Assembly: GCF_918741295.1 (NCBI RefSeq)
Contig: NZ_CAKKNB010000001.1
Span: forward strand, 1,240,001-1,304,000
Direction: 5' to 3'
Source: Aquabacterium sp. CECT 9606
GTDB taxonomy: Bacteria > Pseudomonadota > Gammaproteobacteria > Burkholderiales > Burkholderiaceae_C
DNA: 64,000 nt
In this document: positions 22,903-32,126 of the stretch, piece by piece
How the letters are laid out: each line of letters starts with the position of its first letter
Position numbering within the stretch: the stretch's first letter is position 1
Notes under the pieces: model-generated
Database searches by the model: none
What the model saw: only the letters and a program-made list of their open reading frames with translations
What the model was told of the DNA's origin: nothing
Made by a program: the position numbers and the translations under genes

Positions 22903-24806
22903 GCCGCCCTCCTGATGGGTTGATCGTCCCCATGCGCATCCGGATCCAGGATGGGGAAGCGACCTTTGATGATGCGCCCGCCAGACACCGAGGCAAAGTA
23001 CTGAAGGTTGGGCAGTTTGCCCAGGACATCGGCGGGCACCATCTCCTCGAAGCTCTCGGAGAGTTGGCTTGAATAGCTGGTCGAGAAGTCACCCAGATGG
23101 GTGTCTGCACCATGCCCGAGCCCAACTCTCATCGAATGAATGGCGGTCTTGCCAAAGGTCTCCACGATGAAATCCTGCGTGGGGCGGTCTTTTGAGCGCA
23201 GCGCAATCAGGTTGTTCAGGTTGCCCAGTGCCATGCGCGCAGCCGCTTCGCTGCCCAGGCGTTTGGCCAGGTCCGCCAGTGTTTGCATCGCGCAGGTGGT
23301 GTAGATGCCGCCCTCGGCACCTTTGTTGAGGATCTCGATCAAGGGCTGGTTGATGACGTTGGCCACCTCATCTACAAACAGCGCAATGCGCCGATAGCCG
23401 CCGAGGTTGTAGCGCATGCCCGCCCGTGCGGCCAGGTCGGCCAATGCCAGCGCACCGATGGCCGAAGCCACCGAAGGGTCGGGCAGCGAATCCAGACACA
23501 TGTACAGCACATGCCCGCCGCGCTCGATTTTCTCGAAGTTCATGATCGGGCGCGTGTCGTCGGCGTCGAACGGATCAGGCGACAGCGTACGACCCAGGTC
23601 ACCCGAGGTCAGCATCGACAGCACGGGCAACAGGTTGGCGGTGATTTTTTGATAGTGCTCGCGGTTGTGCCTGAAGGTTCGCACCTGGGCATCGATCACC
23701 TTGCTGCGTTGTGACTGGGCAATGTGGTGTTCGTAGTACGCGACAAAGGCCATCAACTCGGCGCTGGCCGCTTCTGATGGGCGCTTCATGTGGCCTCGAT
23801 GAGCCTCCTGCATCAGCTTCTTCATCTCGGGCAACTCGCGCCAGGCGGGCCCCAAAGTTTCTTCATAGAAGCGGCGCAGAGAGCCTTCTAGCACGGGTTC
23901 GATGCCACCTTCGATGTAGCGGGTCAGCTTGGCCAGGTTAGGTCGTTCTTCCAGTTCGACCAGGCCTTGCACGACCACGTTGACCGCATCCCAGCCGAAG
24001 GCGGAGAACGCGCCAGCCGTGTCCGGCGGCATGATCGATTGGATGCGGGATGCAATCTCGGTGGGCTTTTGCCAGTTGAAGGTGAAGTCCAGCCGCACAC
24101 CGGCTTCCGGGAAGGCCGGATGGAACTCCATGAAGGTGTCGGGCTCACGCCAGTCCTGGCAGGCGCGTTCCACCACGCGCTTGAGGCGACGGCTGTTCTT
24201 GGGGTCGATGACGATCACCACGTCGCCGCGCCTGACGGCCTGGGTGATGAGGTTGGCCAGGGCCACCCCTTTGCCAGATTGCGTGGTGCCGACCAGCAGC
24301 GTGCCGCCTTCGAAGTTCTGCAAGGGGCGATGCAGTGGCACCTCATGAGGCTCGACGCCGTGTATGTAGGGCAAGCCGATCTCCGCATCAGGTTGGGGGG
24401 CGCTGTCATAGCCCAGCAGACTCAAGAGGCGCGGAGACACCGTGAAGTCGCGATAGTCGATCTTGGCCAGTTCATACAGGCGCTGGGAGTGCACGGGCCG
24501 CCACTCGAAGCCGAAGCCAAGGAAAACGGCCGTTGGATCCTGACACCACCGCGCCTGGGTTTGCGTGCTGATCACCTGGATGGCGTGACCAGCCAGCGAC
24601 GCCCTCAGCACGAGAATGCGCAGCGCCTGCGAGAACCTGAGGGCACTCATGCCGAGGCAAGTGATGGACAGGGGGAAAGCGAGAATGCGGGGCAGTTGTC
24701 CGATGGCGCCGACCGCCGTGAAGAACATCAACGCGATGCCCCAGGCAAGGCCTGCATAGGCCTCGTAGGCGTGGCGCCATGGCATCTCGTAGCGGCGGAT
24801 GGGCAT
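22899..24806 (-). CDS. traD: Type IV coupling protein TraD (ICE type)
   Basis: A 635-residue VirD4/TraD-class ATPase: two N-terminal membrane helices (about residues 20-75), Walker A with Lys179 (VGTTQSGKG), Walker B with Asp479-Glu480 (RIALFVDEVAN), and a C-terminal RecA-like domain. It brings relaxase-bound DNA to the mating channel. The ATG at 24806 has GGAGGG directly upstream; the stop of the relaxase gene overlaps the region. Companion mating-pair-formation genes are not in the window. Confidence 0.9.
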   Translation of the reverse strand: MPIRRYEMPWRHAYEAYAGLAWGIALMFFTAVGAIGQLPRILAFPLSITCLGMSALRFSQALRILVLRASLAGHAIQVISTQTQARWCQDPTAVFLGFGFEWRPVHSQRLYELAKIDYRDFTVSPRLLSLLGYDSAPQPDAEIGLPYIHGVEPHEVPLHRPLQNFEGGTLLVGTTQSGKGVALANLITQAVRRGDVVIVIDPKNSRRLKRVVERACQDWREPDTFMEFHPAFPEAGVRLDFTFNWQKPTEIASRIQSIMPPDTAGAFSAFGWDAVNVVVQGLVELEERPNLAKLTRYIEGGIEPVLEGSLRRFYEETLGPAWRELPEMKKLMQEAHRGHMKRPSEAASAELMAFVAYYEHHIAQSQRSKVIDAQVRTFRHNREHYQKITANLLPVLSMLTSGDLGRTLSPDPFDADDTRPIMNFEKIERGGHVLYMCLDSLPDPSVASAIGALALADLAARAGMRYNLGGYRRIALFVDEVANVINQPLIEILNKGAEGGIYTTCAMQTLADLAKRLGSEAAARMALGNLNNLIALRSKDRPTQDFIVETFGKTAIHSMRVGLGHGADTHLGDFSTSYSSQLSESFEEMVPADVLGKLPNLQYFASVSGGRIIKGRFPILDPDAHGDDQPIRRAA

Positions 24807-24807
24807 G

Positions 24808-26514
24808 TCACCCTCCCTGAGCCTCGGGCGAGGCAAAGGCTTCCATGTCCACGCCGCTGATGAAGTGCGGGGCTATGGTTAAACCCACGGTCGATGTGCC
24901 GTTGAAATCCCTTGAGGTTGTTGGTGGACCTTTGCCCGCGGCGCGAACTAGCATGTGCACGTCAGACAGGGCGCGCAGAGCCATCGAGGGTTGAATGCCG
25001 CGCCGCTCGAATTCCTGCAGAGGCACAAACACCCCCGACGCGACAGTGCAACCCTGGGCGGGACCAGTACCTGTGTTCAAGGTGTTGATCACCTCGGTCA
25101 ACGCGTCGCGCACCACGGGGTTGAGGCGCAGCGGCGCTTGAAGACCTATCGTCGCTTGCTGAGTTGGGTGGGCATCGCTTGTCGATACCAAGGCAGTCGG
25201 CGGGGCGGTCGACAAAAGTGCCGCTTCGGCTTGAGCCTCTCGGACATTCGAAGCTGCTTGTGGAGTTTGCTCGGCGTTACCAGGGATGAGCGAGAGTTGT
25301 GTGCCTGGCGGGCCATCAGGGCGAGATCTTGGTGCAACCGGTTCGCCCGCTTGGGCCGACGGACTGTTGTTGCTTGGCGCACTCGTGAGGTTTTCCGCCA
25401 GAGGCGGCGGCAACGGGTCATGTCCTGCAAACAGGATCGCCTGCGACGACAGCTTGACTGCGTCGATTTTGGCCTTGCCGCCTGGTGGTTGGATGAGCCA
25501 GATTGGGGCTCCTGTGGGCGTGGGTTCGAAGACGCCGGCTAGCAGGAGCACTTCCATGATGGTCTCCGGCGCTTTGGGAATGCCTGGCAACTGGGCGGCG
25601 TCCAGTTGCTTTTGGAGGTCTTCGGCAGCGCTAGGCCAGGCCAGGAACAGGCCATCGGGGCCGAGCCAGACGCGAGACTTCTCGCGATTGGCTTGCCACC
25701 CCGAGTTGGAGACCGCGAGATGCCTTAGCGCGTCAACCAGGTAGCGTTCCAGGTGCGAACCGTATTGAGGCGTACCGTAGCGGTCGGCATTGGCCAGCAG
25801 GTTGCGGTCAATCACCAGCGCCAAGGAGCGCCGGACCAACTCGTCCAGCAAGTTGTGATCGCGATGCTGCGAGATGCCGCTGACGCTGCCCATGAGGTGA
25901 GGCACGATGACTGTGTTGTCTTCAGCCAGGTAATGCATGACCGTTGGGGGTACGACATGGGCCAGCGTGAACACGCCCAGGCTGCGTGTCTCGATGGCGT
26001 GTGGGCGCCAGCGCAAGAAGTAGCGGTCCGCTTGTCGCTCCATCAGCCAATCACTCAGGGACAGAAGGTAGGCTGGCCACACATCGCCTGGGGCGTTGGT
26101 CACGATGATGTGACTGAGCACCCGGTGGGCCTCGCAGCAAAGCCCCGCGACGAAGGTTGCCAGGCGCCAGCGCGGCTCCAAGTGGCGGCGTGCCGATATG
26201 TTGGAGCGACCTGAGAATATGTGCGCGTCTGTGCCCTGCAGGCTGAAGAAGCTGACTTCCATGCCCAGGCGCAACAGGCCGCCAGGGGTGCAGAAGTAGT
26301 TGTCTGATGTGGCTGGCAGCAGGTGTACTAGGTTGGCGTATCGTCTGATAAGTGACAGGATGGTTTGTTCGAACTCGGTACGGTCAGACCCATGGCAGAG
26401 CTTGATGCGGGCGATCAGGTCATCGTTTTGCGACAGCAGAGCATCAATGGGCAGGGCCTCGAAGCCGGGATCTGACGATGCAAAAGTGCTGTGTGGCTGA
26501 GACGGGGCAAGCAT
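24808..26514 (-). CDS. traI: MobH-family relaxase (TraI_2 domain)
   Basis: A roughly 568-residue protein. The N-terminal TraI_2 domain (about residues 20-300) has LLPATSDNYFCTPGGLLRLG, ARRHLEPRWRLATFVAGLCCEAHRVL (HD-like His pairs) and WPAYLLSLSDWL. A Pro/Ser-rich linker and a C-terminal domain starting near VVRDALTEV follow. MobH relaxases nick oriT and pilot the strand in SXT- and clc-type elements. The start among several in-frame ATGs is uncertain (26574, 26553 or 26514); 26514 is chosen as nearest to the recognisable domain. Confidence 0.85.
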   Translation of the reverse strand: MLAPSQPHSTFASSDPGFEALPIDALLSQNDDLIARIKLCHGSDRTEFEQTILSLIRRYANLVHLLPATSDNYFCTPGGLLRLGMEVSFFSLQGTDAHIFSGRSNISARRHLEPRWRLATFVAGLCCEAHRVLSHIIVTNAPGDVWPAYLLSLSDWLMERQADRYFLRWRPHAIETRSLGVFTLAHVVPPTVMHYLAEDNTVIVPHLMGSVSGISQHRDHNLLDELVRRSLALVIDRNLLANADRYGTPQYGSHLERYLVDALRHLAVSNSGWQANREKSRVWLGPDGLFLAWPSAAEDLQKQLDAAQLPGIPKAPETIMEVLLLAGVFEPTPTGAPIWLIQPPGGKAKIDAVKLSSQAILFAGHDPLPPPLAENLTSAPSNNSPSAQAGEPVAPRSRPDGPPGTQLSLIPGNAEQTPQAASNVREAQAEAALLSTAPPTALVSTSDAHPTQQATIGLQAPLRLNPVVRDALTEVINTLNTGTGPAQGCTVASGVFVPLQEFERRGIQPSMALRALSDVHMLVRAAGKGPPTTSRDFNGTSTVGLTIAPHFISGVDMEAFASPEAQGG

Positions 26515-26782
26515 GGTGGTCCATTTCAAATGACCCAACCATTTGGTCACCATGCATAGCCGTGTGCACCTCAAAATGCCGTCTGTTCATCTGGGCTTTC
26601 GCCATCGAGACTTGACGAATGAGGGGCAATTTCGGATCAGAGCGATGGGCGTCGATCCGTCTGATACCTTGGCCTTGACTCTGCATGCAACGACGAGGAT
26701 GCAGGCCCGTTGGTCATGAAGCCACGGAACTTGCAATGTAGGATGTTGGAATCCAAACTCGGCGTAGCCAAACACTGCAATC

Positions 26783-27118
26783 ATGACCACGTACCAAGAA
26801 CTCCTGGCCCAGAAGGCTGCCCTGGACAAGCAGGCTTCGGAGCTGGACAGGCAATTGCAGGATGCCCGCAAGGCAGAGCGAGCTGGGGTGATTGACCACA
26901 TCAAGCAACTGTTGGCTGCCAATGGTTTGACTGTGGCCGACTTGGGGTTGAAGGCCGGTGTGGCGACCCGCTCCAGTGCTGCAGCAGGCAGCAAGGTCGC
27001 CCCAAAATATCGCAACGTTGACACGGGCGAGACCTGGAGCGGACGGGGACTTCAGCCTAAGTGGATCAAGGCCGCGTTGGCCGCTGGCAAGACGCTGGAT
27101 CAACTGAAAGTAGGTTGA
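26783..27118 (+). CDS. H-NS-family nucleoid protein
   Basis: A 111-residue protein with an N-terminal coiled-coil oligomerisation helix (LAQKAALDKQASELDRQL) and a C-terminal H-NS DNA-binding motif (YRNVDTGETWSGRGLQPKWI). H-NS relatives silence AT-rich foreign DNA. It is on the opposite strand to the surrounding ICE genes, between the relaxase and flhC-like genes, and may control ICE transfer genes. Confidence 0.92.
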   Translation: MTTYQELLAQKAALDKQASELDRQLQDARKAERAGVIDHIKQLLAANGLTVADLGLKAGVATRSSAAAGSKVAPKYRNVDTGETWSGRGLQPKWIKAALAAGKTLDQLKVG

Positions 27119-27134
27119 TTACAAGGCCATCGGT

Positions 27135-27716
27135 TCAGGGGGTAGTCGCAGGTGCGGTCGCCATCCCGTTCTTGGGAAACGAGGCCTGGAGCCGAGGGTC
27201 ACAACTGTAGCGCTGTACCAGTTTGCAGAACGGACAGTTGTCGCCCAAGTGGACCACGGTGCCGATGGCCATCAGCACATCGCTGCCGCAGGTCGGGCAA
27301 GCGAGGACCTCGAACACCGGGGTGCTGGTCAACCAGATGCCATCGGTGTGCGATGTCAGATCAAACGCTCGGTCAAAGCTGATGCGGTGCGGGCATTGGC
27401 AGACGGCTTGGTATCCGCGGTAGGCGCTGACCAGCGTCTCTGCGGCGCCGAAGCCAGTGTTGCGCAGGCGGCGGTACATCGACATGAAGATCGAGGATTC
27501 TGCCCTCGCGATGAGGTTGGCGCCGTGATACCACTCCAGGGAATTAGGCGGGCGACCGCGTGGGATCGCTTGTGGGTCGTTGAAGAACAGCCTCTGTACG
27601 TCCCGAGGGTTGAGCCCTGTGAGGTGATGGATGGTGCGCACCCGGGCACCCAGTTGAGCGCAGTCTTGCGCCAGGCGTATGGCGCACAACTGGCGGTCAG
27701 CACGCGTTGACATCAT
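27135..27716 (-). CDS. FlhC-like transcriptional activator (SetC-type)
   Basis: A 193-residue protein with the FlhC layout: helical N-terminus (LAQDCAQLGARVRTIHHLTGL, RDVQRLFF) and a zinc-binding C-terminal region with CPHR, CPTCGS and CPFCKL. In SXT-like ICEs, FlhC/FlhD-like proteins (SetC/SetD) activate conjugation genes. It lies 12 nt after the FlhD-like gene, consistent with a heteromeric pair. The ATG has GGAGGGG upstream. Confidence 0.8.
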   Translation of the reverse strand: MMSTRADRQLCAIRLAQDCAQLGARVRTIHHLTGLNPRDVQRLFFNDPQAIPRGRPPNSLEWYHGANLIARAESSIFMSMYRRLRNTGFGAAETLVSAYRGYQAVCQCPHRISFDRAFDLTSHTDGIWLTSTPVFEVLACPTCGSDVLMAIGTVVHLGDNCPFCKLVQRYSCDPRLQASFPKNGMATAPATTP

Positions 27717-27728
27717 GGTCCCCTCCGG

Positions 27729-28049
27729 TCACGACGTGCTTGCGGGCACCATGGGCGCGAGTTGCCGTGGCCTTGGCGCATGAACAGCAGCCAGCGATGC
27801 CTGAAGCGGCGCGGGGGCCTTGAGCAAGGCAAGCAAATCCTGGCGTGGAGGGAAGAGGGTGCTTTGGCCGATCTGATCGACGAATGCCCACAACTGTTCC
27901 TGGCTCATTGCACCAAGGAAATCTGCTTGGGCGGCATCCAACCCGAACTTACAGCATGTCGATACCCGATCTTGCGCAATGCCCAGCCTGATGGCCTGCA
28001 ACAGGTACAAATTGGTCAACTGCACATCGGTGAACTGGATGCTGCTCAT
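27729..28049 (-). CDS. FlhD-like transcriptional activator (SetD-type)
   Basis: A 106-residue protein with an FlhD-like N-terminal helix bundle (QLTNLYLLQAIRLGIAQDR, CCKFGLDAAQADFL) and a Pro/Ala-rich C-terminus. It directly precedes the flhC-like gene, and its ATG has AGGAG upstream. The partnered order and size fit SetD/SetC of ICEs; recognition from sequence alone is moderate for this protein and strong for its partner. Confidence 0.7.
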   Translation of the reverse strand: MSSIQFTDVQLTNLYLLQAIRLGIAQDRVSTCCKFGLDAAQADFLGAMSQEQLWAFVDQIGQSTLFPPRQDLLALLKAPAPLQASLAAVHAPRPRQLAPMVPASTS

Positions 28050-28290
28050 GGTCTTCTCCTGTTGGTGTGCCCAGATGCGAGTCGAGATGGGCCAGGTATT
28101 GCGGCGAGGTATGACTGCTTTGGTGTTGTGTGTGTGGAGTGACGGGTCGGCTCAGCATATTCATGACCACGCCATGGAATCAATGCCCGAGTGCGGGGGG
28201 ATGGCGTGTTTGCCATCGACAACAGCCCGCATTGCCTGCCGCATTTGTCACCCTCAATGAGCGTCATGCCTGGAACTTGAGCGTGGAATT

Positions 28291-28321
28291 AAAAAACCAC
28301 CAGAGCCAAGGCCCTGGTGGT
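28291..28321 (-). terminator. Rho-independent terminator after the DUF932 gene
   Basis: ACCACCAG - loop - CTGGTGGT, followed on the minus strand by six T residues. It lies 20 bp after the stop of the DUF932 gene. The rest of 28050-28340 holds no supported gene. Confidence 0.8.
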
Positions 28322-28340
28322 GAATCACTGTGATCCGAGA

Positions 28341-29402
28341 TCAGATGGCTTGTGCCAACTCCTTCCATTCCTTGACTGACAGTTCGATCAATTTCCCGCC
28401 CAGGGCTTCAAACTCGGTGGCACGGTCGTAGTCCTCAACTTCCTGGGAGAAGTGCGTGACGGCATTCACCAGGCCATACCCCGATAGATCACCTTCGGCG
28501 ATCAGGTGGCGCAGCACCCCGGCGCGCTCGACATCGTTCAAGGTATAGCGCTGAGCCAGCACTTCCACCGTCTTGACGGGGTTGCCGACCAGGTGGATCT
28601 GCAAGGTCTTTTGCATCTTCTGCGCAGCCTGCATGAACGTTGCCTCAGACACGGCCGCTTGCACCACGTCGCGAACCTTCAGGAAGAAGGCTTTGTCGTC
28701 GGCCTGCAAGGTGTCGTCCTTGAAGACCATGATGCTTTCATCGGACCCGAGCGCTCGCCCGACGTGGGTTTTGCGCAAGGAGCGGTCTGAAGCAATCAGG
28801 CCATTGCGGCACACCAGTCGGTACAGCAAGGGCTGAACCGACAGCGTGCCTTGTCCCACCTCCGAGTTGGAGATGACCACGCCAGCCTGTACGACGTCGC
28901 CAGGCGCCATCTCGACTTTTAACTGTGGCGTGATGCACTTGATGTACATCCGCGTGTCGGTGAGTTCCACCGATTCGAAGCGCACATCAGGCAACTGCTG
29001 CAGGATGGGCAGCACGCTCTCGGCCAGATCGTAGTTGTCCAGGCGACGGTAGCGGTCTGACAGCACGGCTCGGACGTTGCCATGGAGCGTGCGGATCATG
29101 CGACGGTCATCGTCGCTTTGCAGCCAGGTGTTCACGTTGCGGTCCAGCAAGACCGGCTGTTCGGAGCGCATGCGCTCAAAGTAGGCGTAGGGAATTTTCA
29201 ACTTGTCAGCCAACTGGCGGCGCGCCAGAGGCATGACGCCATAGGGCGTCGAGGCCCCGCCTTCGCCAATGACGAGACGGGTCTCGCCTGTGTCGTCGGT
29301 ATCGTGCCGCAGCAGCGACGAGGGGACCACCAGGTCCTTCTTGGATTGCAGTTGGCGCTCAAGTTCATGGGCCAGGCTCACCAGGGAACGTCCGCTTCTC
29401 AT
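28341..29402 (-). CDS. DUF932 domain protein
   Basis: A 353-residue protein matching the DUF932 family common on plasmids, phages and ICEs: LADKLKIPYAYFERM, WLQSDDDRRMIRTLHGNVRAVLSDRYRRLDNYDL, QAGVVISNSEVGQGTLSV and YRLVCRNGLI in order. The biochemical function is unknown; it is often encoded near primase and replication genes of mobile elements. The ATG at 29402 is chosen for its AGGAG Shine-Dalgarno; the longer upstream ORF is unlikely. Confidence 0.88.
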   Translation of the reverse strand: MRSGRSLVSLAHELERQLQSKKDLVVPSSLLRHDTDDTGETRLVIGEGGASTPYGVMPLARRQLADKLKIPYAYFERMRSEQPVLLDRNVNTWLQSDDDRRMIRTLHGNVRAVLSDRYRRLDNYDLAESVLPILQQLPDVRFESVELTDTRMYIKCITPQLKVEMAPGDVVQAGVVISNSEVGQGTLSVQPLLYRLVCRNGLIASDRSLRKTHVGRALGSDESIMVFKDDTLQADDKAFFLKVRDVVQAAVSEATFMQAAQKMQKTLQIHLVGNPVKTVEVLAQRYTLNDVERAGVLRHLIAEGDLSGYGLVNAVTHFSQEVEDYDRATEFEALGGKLIELSVKEWKELAQAI

Positions 29403-29637
29403 ATCAAGCTCCTGTTCGGGAAAGAAATGGCGGAGACGGCATGGCCCACATGCGGGGATGCACATCCCCGCCAGGGTTGATGACGGATGGGCTCTGACCC
29501 ATCCACGCAGGGCGCGCACTGACCACTGGCCAGGGATCGCGCCCGATTCACAAATCACTCATGCAAAACGCCAGGGCTGTCTTTGCCTTGCCATGTGGCT
29601 TGGCCTGGTTTGACAGCTACCAGTGGGGATACATGAC

Positions 29638-30648
29638 TTACGTGGTTCGGGAGGCGTGCTCCGCCTTGGCCAGCCACACATCGGCCCAGTCGGTGCCCGG
29701 GGTCTTGGGCAAGAGCACCCGCACTTGCCGGGGGCCGCTCTGGTGCTCCTGCTTCTTCAGCCGCCGAGCCAGGGCAAAGGCAAACATCTGGCCGTCAAAG
29801 TCCGCTTGGGCATCGTTATCGGCATAGATGCAGATGCTCTGCACCGAGTCGGGCAGCCACAGCTTTTCCAGGTTCCCGGCGTTGAGTCCTGCCCACACGG
29901 GTTTGCCGGTGGCCAGGTGCACCGCCATGGCGGTCTCGATGCCCTCGGCAATGGCCAGTTCGTGCTCGGGTTCGAACAAGCGCACGGAAGCACCATTGAT
30001 ACCCGAGGAGAGAACCTTTTTGGCCTCGCTCACATTGGCCTTGCGGCCATCCTTCAGATACGTGCGGTGCAGCGTGACTGCGTGACCATCGGCACCCTGG
30101 ATGCAAGCCAGCATGGCGGCGTATTCGGCCACTTTGCGCGACTTGCCCGAGGTCGGATCCTTCTCGTAATAGCCCAGCGCTGGATGCAGGCGCAGCACCT
30201 TGGGGTAGTGGGCCAAGGCGAGCCGCCGACCGGACAGGTAGCGGTCCACCTCATCACCGGGTGTCACGGGCGTGGCTTCCTCCCAGAGTCGCTTGGCCAG
30301 AGCCTTCATGCGCTCGGCAGACGGCTCCGGTGACGCCACATGCGGGGCAGGGCGCGAGGTGCCCACCACGCGCTCGACTTCCTTGAGCGCGGTGTTGAAA
30401 TCCAGGCCTGTGACGGCCTGCAGCAGCTTGAAGCCACCTCCCGCGCCACAGGCGCGACAGTGGTAGTTGCCTTCACCGAATTTGTCGGTGTACTGAAACC
30501 GGTCGGTGCCGCCACAAAGCGGGCAAGGCAGGTTCCGTTTCTTGAGGATCTGTTCGCCAACGCCCAGGCTGCCCAGGATTTCGGTCCAGCGACCGTGGGC
30601 CCGGCGTTTGACGTCTTCAATGCGAGCTTCGTACTCGGGGTTGTTCAT
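29638..30648 (-). CDS. Toprim/zinc-finger primase-like protein
   Basis: A 336-residue protein with a CHC2/P4-type zinc ribbon (Cys42, Cys45, Cys64, Cys67 in CPLCGG...YHCRACG) and a Toprim domain (AIAEGIETAMAV with the catalytic Glu, ICIYADNDAQ with the metal-binding Asp residues). It resembles the N-terminal halves of P4-alpha and plasmid primases; no helicase domain follows. It probably primes DNA after conjugative transfer. GGAG lies before the ATG. Confidence 0.85.
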   Translation of the reverse strand: MNNPEYEARIEDVKRRAHGRWTEILGSLGVGEQILKKRNLPCPLCGGTDRFQYTDKFGEGNYHCRACGAGGGFKLLQAVTGLDFNTALKEVERVVGTSRPAPHVASPEPSAERMKALAKRLWEEATPVTPGDEVDRYLSGRRLALAHYPKVLRLHPALGYYEKDPTSGKSRKVAEYAAMLACIQGADGHAVTLHRTYLKDGRKANVSEAKKVLSSGINGASVRLFEPEHELAIAEGIETAMAVHLATGKPVWAGLNAGNLEKLWLPDSVQSICIYADNDAQADFDGQMFAFALARRLKKQEHQSGPRQVRVLLPKTPGTDWADVWLAKAEHASRTT

Positions 30649-30695
30649 GATTAACTCCGTGTTGATGACATGTCCTCCAGGGGATAGAGCAGCGG

Positions 30696-31025
30696 TCAGC
30701 CGCGATGGCGAACCGATGGGGTGAACAACTGGCCCGCCTGCAGTGCTTCGATCACGCTGTGCTCGACGAACTCCCAGGGCAGTTGGTGCTGCGTGTGCAA
30801 GACCTGGCCTTTGTCGTCCAGGCGTTCGACCTTGAAACCTGCCTGGCTCCACAGCACGCGGTAGGTCAGCCAGTCGGCACCGGCGATGACAAAGATGCGG
30901 CCAGCCTGGCCCGTCAGGACTTCACTTTCCTTGACCAGGAACTCGATGTCCTGGGGCTCATCGACCATCAGCATCGGAATGCGGTGGCCGTGGGCATGGG
31001 CTTGTTTGTGCATATGGCACTCCAT
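30696..31025 (-). CDS. Hypothetical ICE protein
   Basis: A 109-residue protein starting with a short His-rich segment (HKQAHAHGH) followed by PMLMVDEPQDIEFLVKE and RIFVIAGADWLTYRVLW. No domain is recognised. It lies between two other minus-strand ICE genes with 47-66 bp gaps, consistent with an operon. An internal ATG at codon 5 is an alternative start. Confidence 0.6.
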   Translation of the reverse strand: MECHMHKQAHAHGHRIPMLMVDEPQDIEFLVKESEVLTGQAGRIFVIAGADWLTYRVLWSQAGFKVERLDDKGQVLHTQHQLPWEFVEHSVIEALQAGQLFTPSVRHRG

Positions 31026-31091
31026 GTGTGAGTTGAGGGCCAGGGCTGATCGGACAGATCTGGCCTCGGCCCTGTTTTGAGGCGGTTGGGA

Positions 31092-31634
31092 TCAGGTGAA
31101 CAGATCGCCCTGCTCGGACATCTGCTTGAGCTGTTCATTGATCCATTGGGGATTCCTGGCCAGGCGCGCTTCAACCCAATGGGGGTTGCTGGCGATGGCA
31201 TCTCGAACCCACTGGGGATAGCGCTCAAGCGATTCAGACAGCCAGGCTTTGAGCTTGTTGCGGATGTGGTCGCGGATGTCTTGCGCATCCACAAGGCCAC
31301 AGTACGCGATGGGCGACAGCGGGCTGCAGCCCACAACACGCAGGCAGTTCACGAATGAGAAGGGCTGTTGGTCCTTTTCTCGCTCGGTGAACACCCAGCG
31401 CAGGGTGTCGAACTTGTCTTCCAACGGCGTGGTCGGGTCAGACAACTGGTTGATCTCCTGCAGCAAGCGCCAGTGCAAGAAGACGATGTCCTCCTCGCTC
31501 CAGTCGATGCGTTCGGTCGGATCGTCCAGCGACTGTGGGTCTGGCGGTTGATCCGGAAAAACGGACTGCGTCGCCCCCATGAAGCCATTCAAGGCAGCTG
31601 GGGGGTGAACCAGGGATGTGCTCGTGTGCAGCAT
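31092..31634 (-). CDS. Hypothetical ICE protein with repeated WV/NP motifs
   Basis: A 180-residue protein. The ATG at 31634 has GGAGG 5-6 nt upstream. The C-terminus contains short repeats of the form YPQWV-, NPHWVEARLA-, NPQWINEQL, a degenerate roughly 12-residue repeat. The middle carries DWSEEDIVFLHWRLLQEI. No family is recognised; it is the first minus-strand gene of the primase/DUF932 group. Confidence 0.6.
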   Translation of the reverse strand: MLHTSTSLVHPPAALNGFMGATQSVFPDQPPDPQSLDDPTERIDWSEEDIVFLHWRLLQEINQLSDPTTPLEDKFDTLRWVFTEREKDQQPFSFVNCLRVVGCSPLSPIAYCGLVDAQDIRDHIRNKLKAWLSESLERYPQWVRDAIASNPHWVEARLARNPQWINEQLKQMSEQGDLFT

Positions 31635-32126
31635 CGTGGCCTCCATGTGAAATTGGGAGGCACGGCGCACCACGGGTGGGGCAATGCCCCACAGGGTGAT
31701 GAACAGTCGGCAAGGTGTTATGACGCACTGCCGATGGCGATGAAAAGACTCCAGGGCTGGCTTGATCGGGTGGTGAGCCCGTTCGGATCGGTGTGCCAGC
31801 TACCGATCGAAGAAGGCTTTCTGGGTGAGGGCGCGCATGCCGCGTCAGTGCGGTCGTGCACTCACCACGAAAGTCGCTTCGATGGCATCGGAACGGTGGT
31901 GACCGTCAAGGGTTTGATGTGAACTCCAGGGCTTGCCTTGTTTGAATGCAGGGCCAGCTGCCGCATGTCAGCAAGGTAGTGCCTTGCCATGAGGATGGTC
32001 AAGATGGTTCCATGCCAAAACGGGGGCTGATGCCGAAAGGGCCTTTAATTGCCGATGATTCCCGGTGGTGATGCATGAACGCGGTTCGCAAGATGGTGGC
32101 GAGCACGCCAGTCACGGGAGCGCGAC
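31635..32126. other. Intergenic region between divergent ICE genes
   Basis: About 490 bp between the hypothetical gene (minus) and the DUF1845 gene (plus). A 60-codon ORF is possible at 31740-31922 on the plus strand but has no ribosome-binding site or recognisable sequence. The region should hold divergent promoters; no specific operator was recognised. Confidence 0.4.

Noticed and set aside
23967..24860. A 297-codon ORF on the plus strand
   Set aside because: It is antisense to traD, whose Walker motifs prove the minus-strand frame.
29631..30333. A plus-strand ORF of 236 codons
   Set aside because: It is antisense to the primase gene, which has an intact zinc ribbon and Toprim motifs.
31740..31922. 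A possible 60-codon ORF in the ICE intergenic region
   Set aside because: There is no ribosome-binding site and no recognisable sequence; it was noted only in the gap entry.
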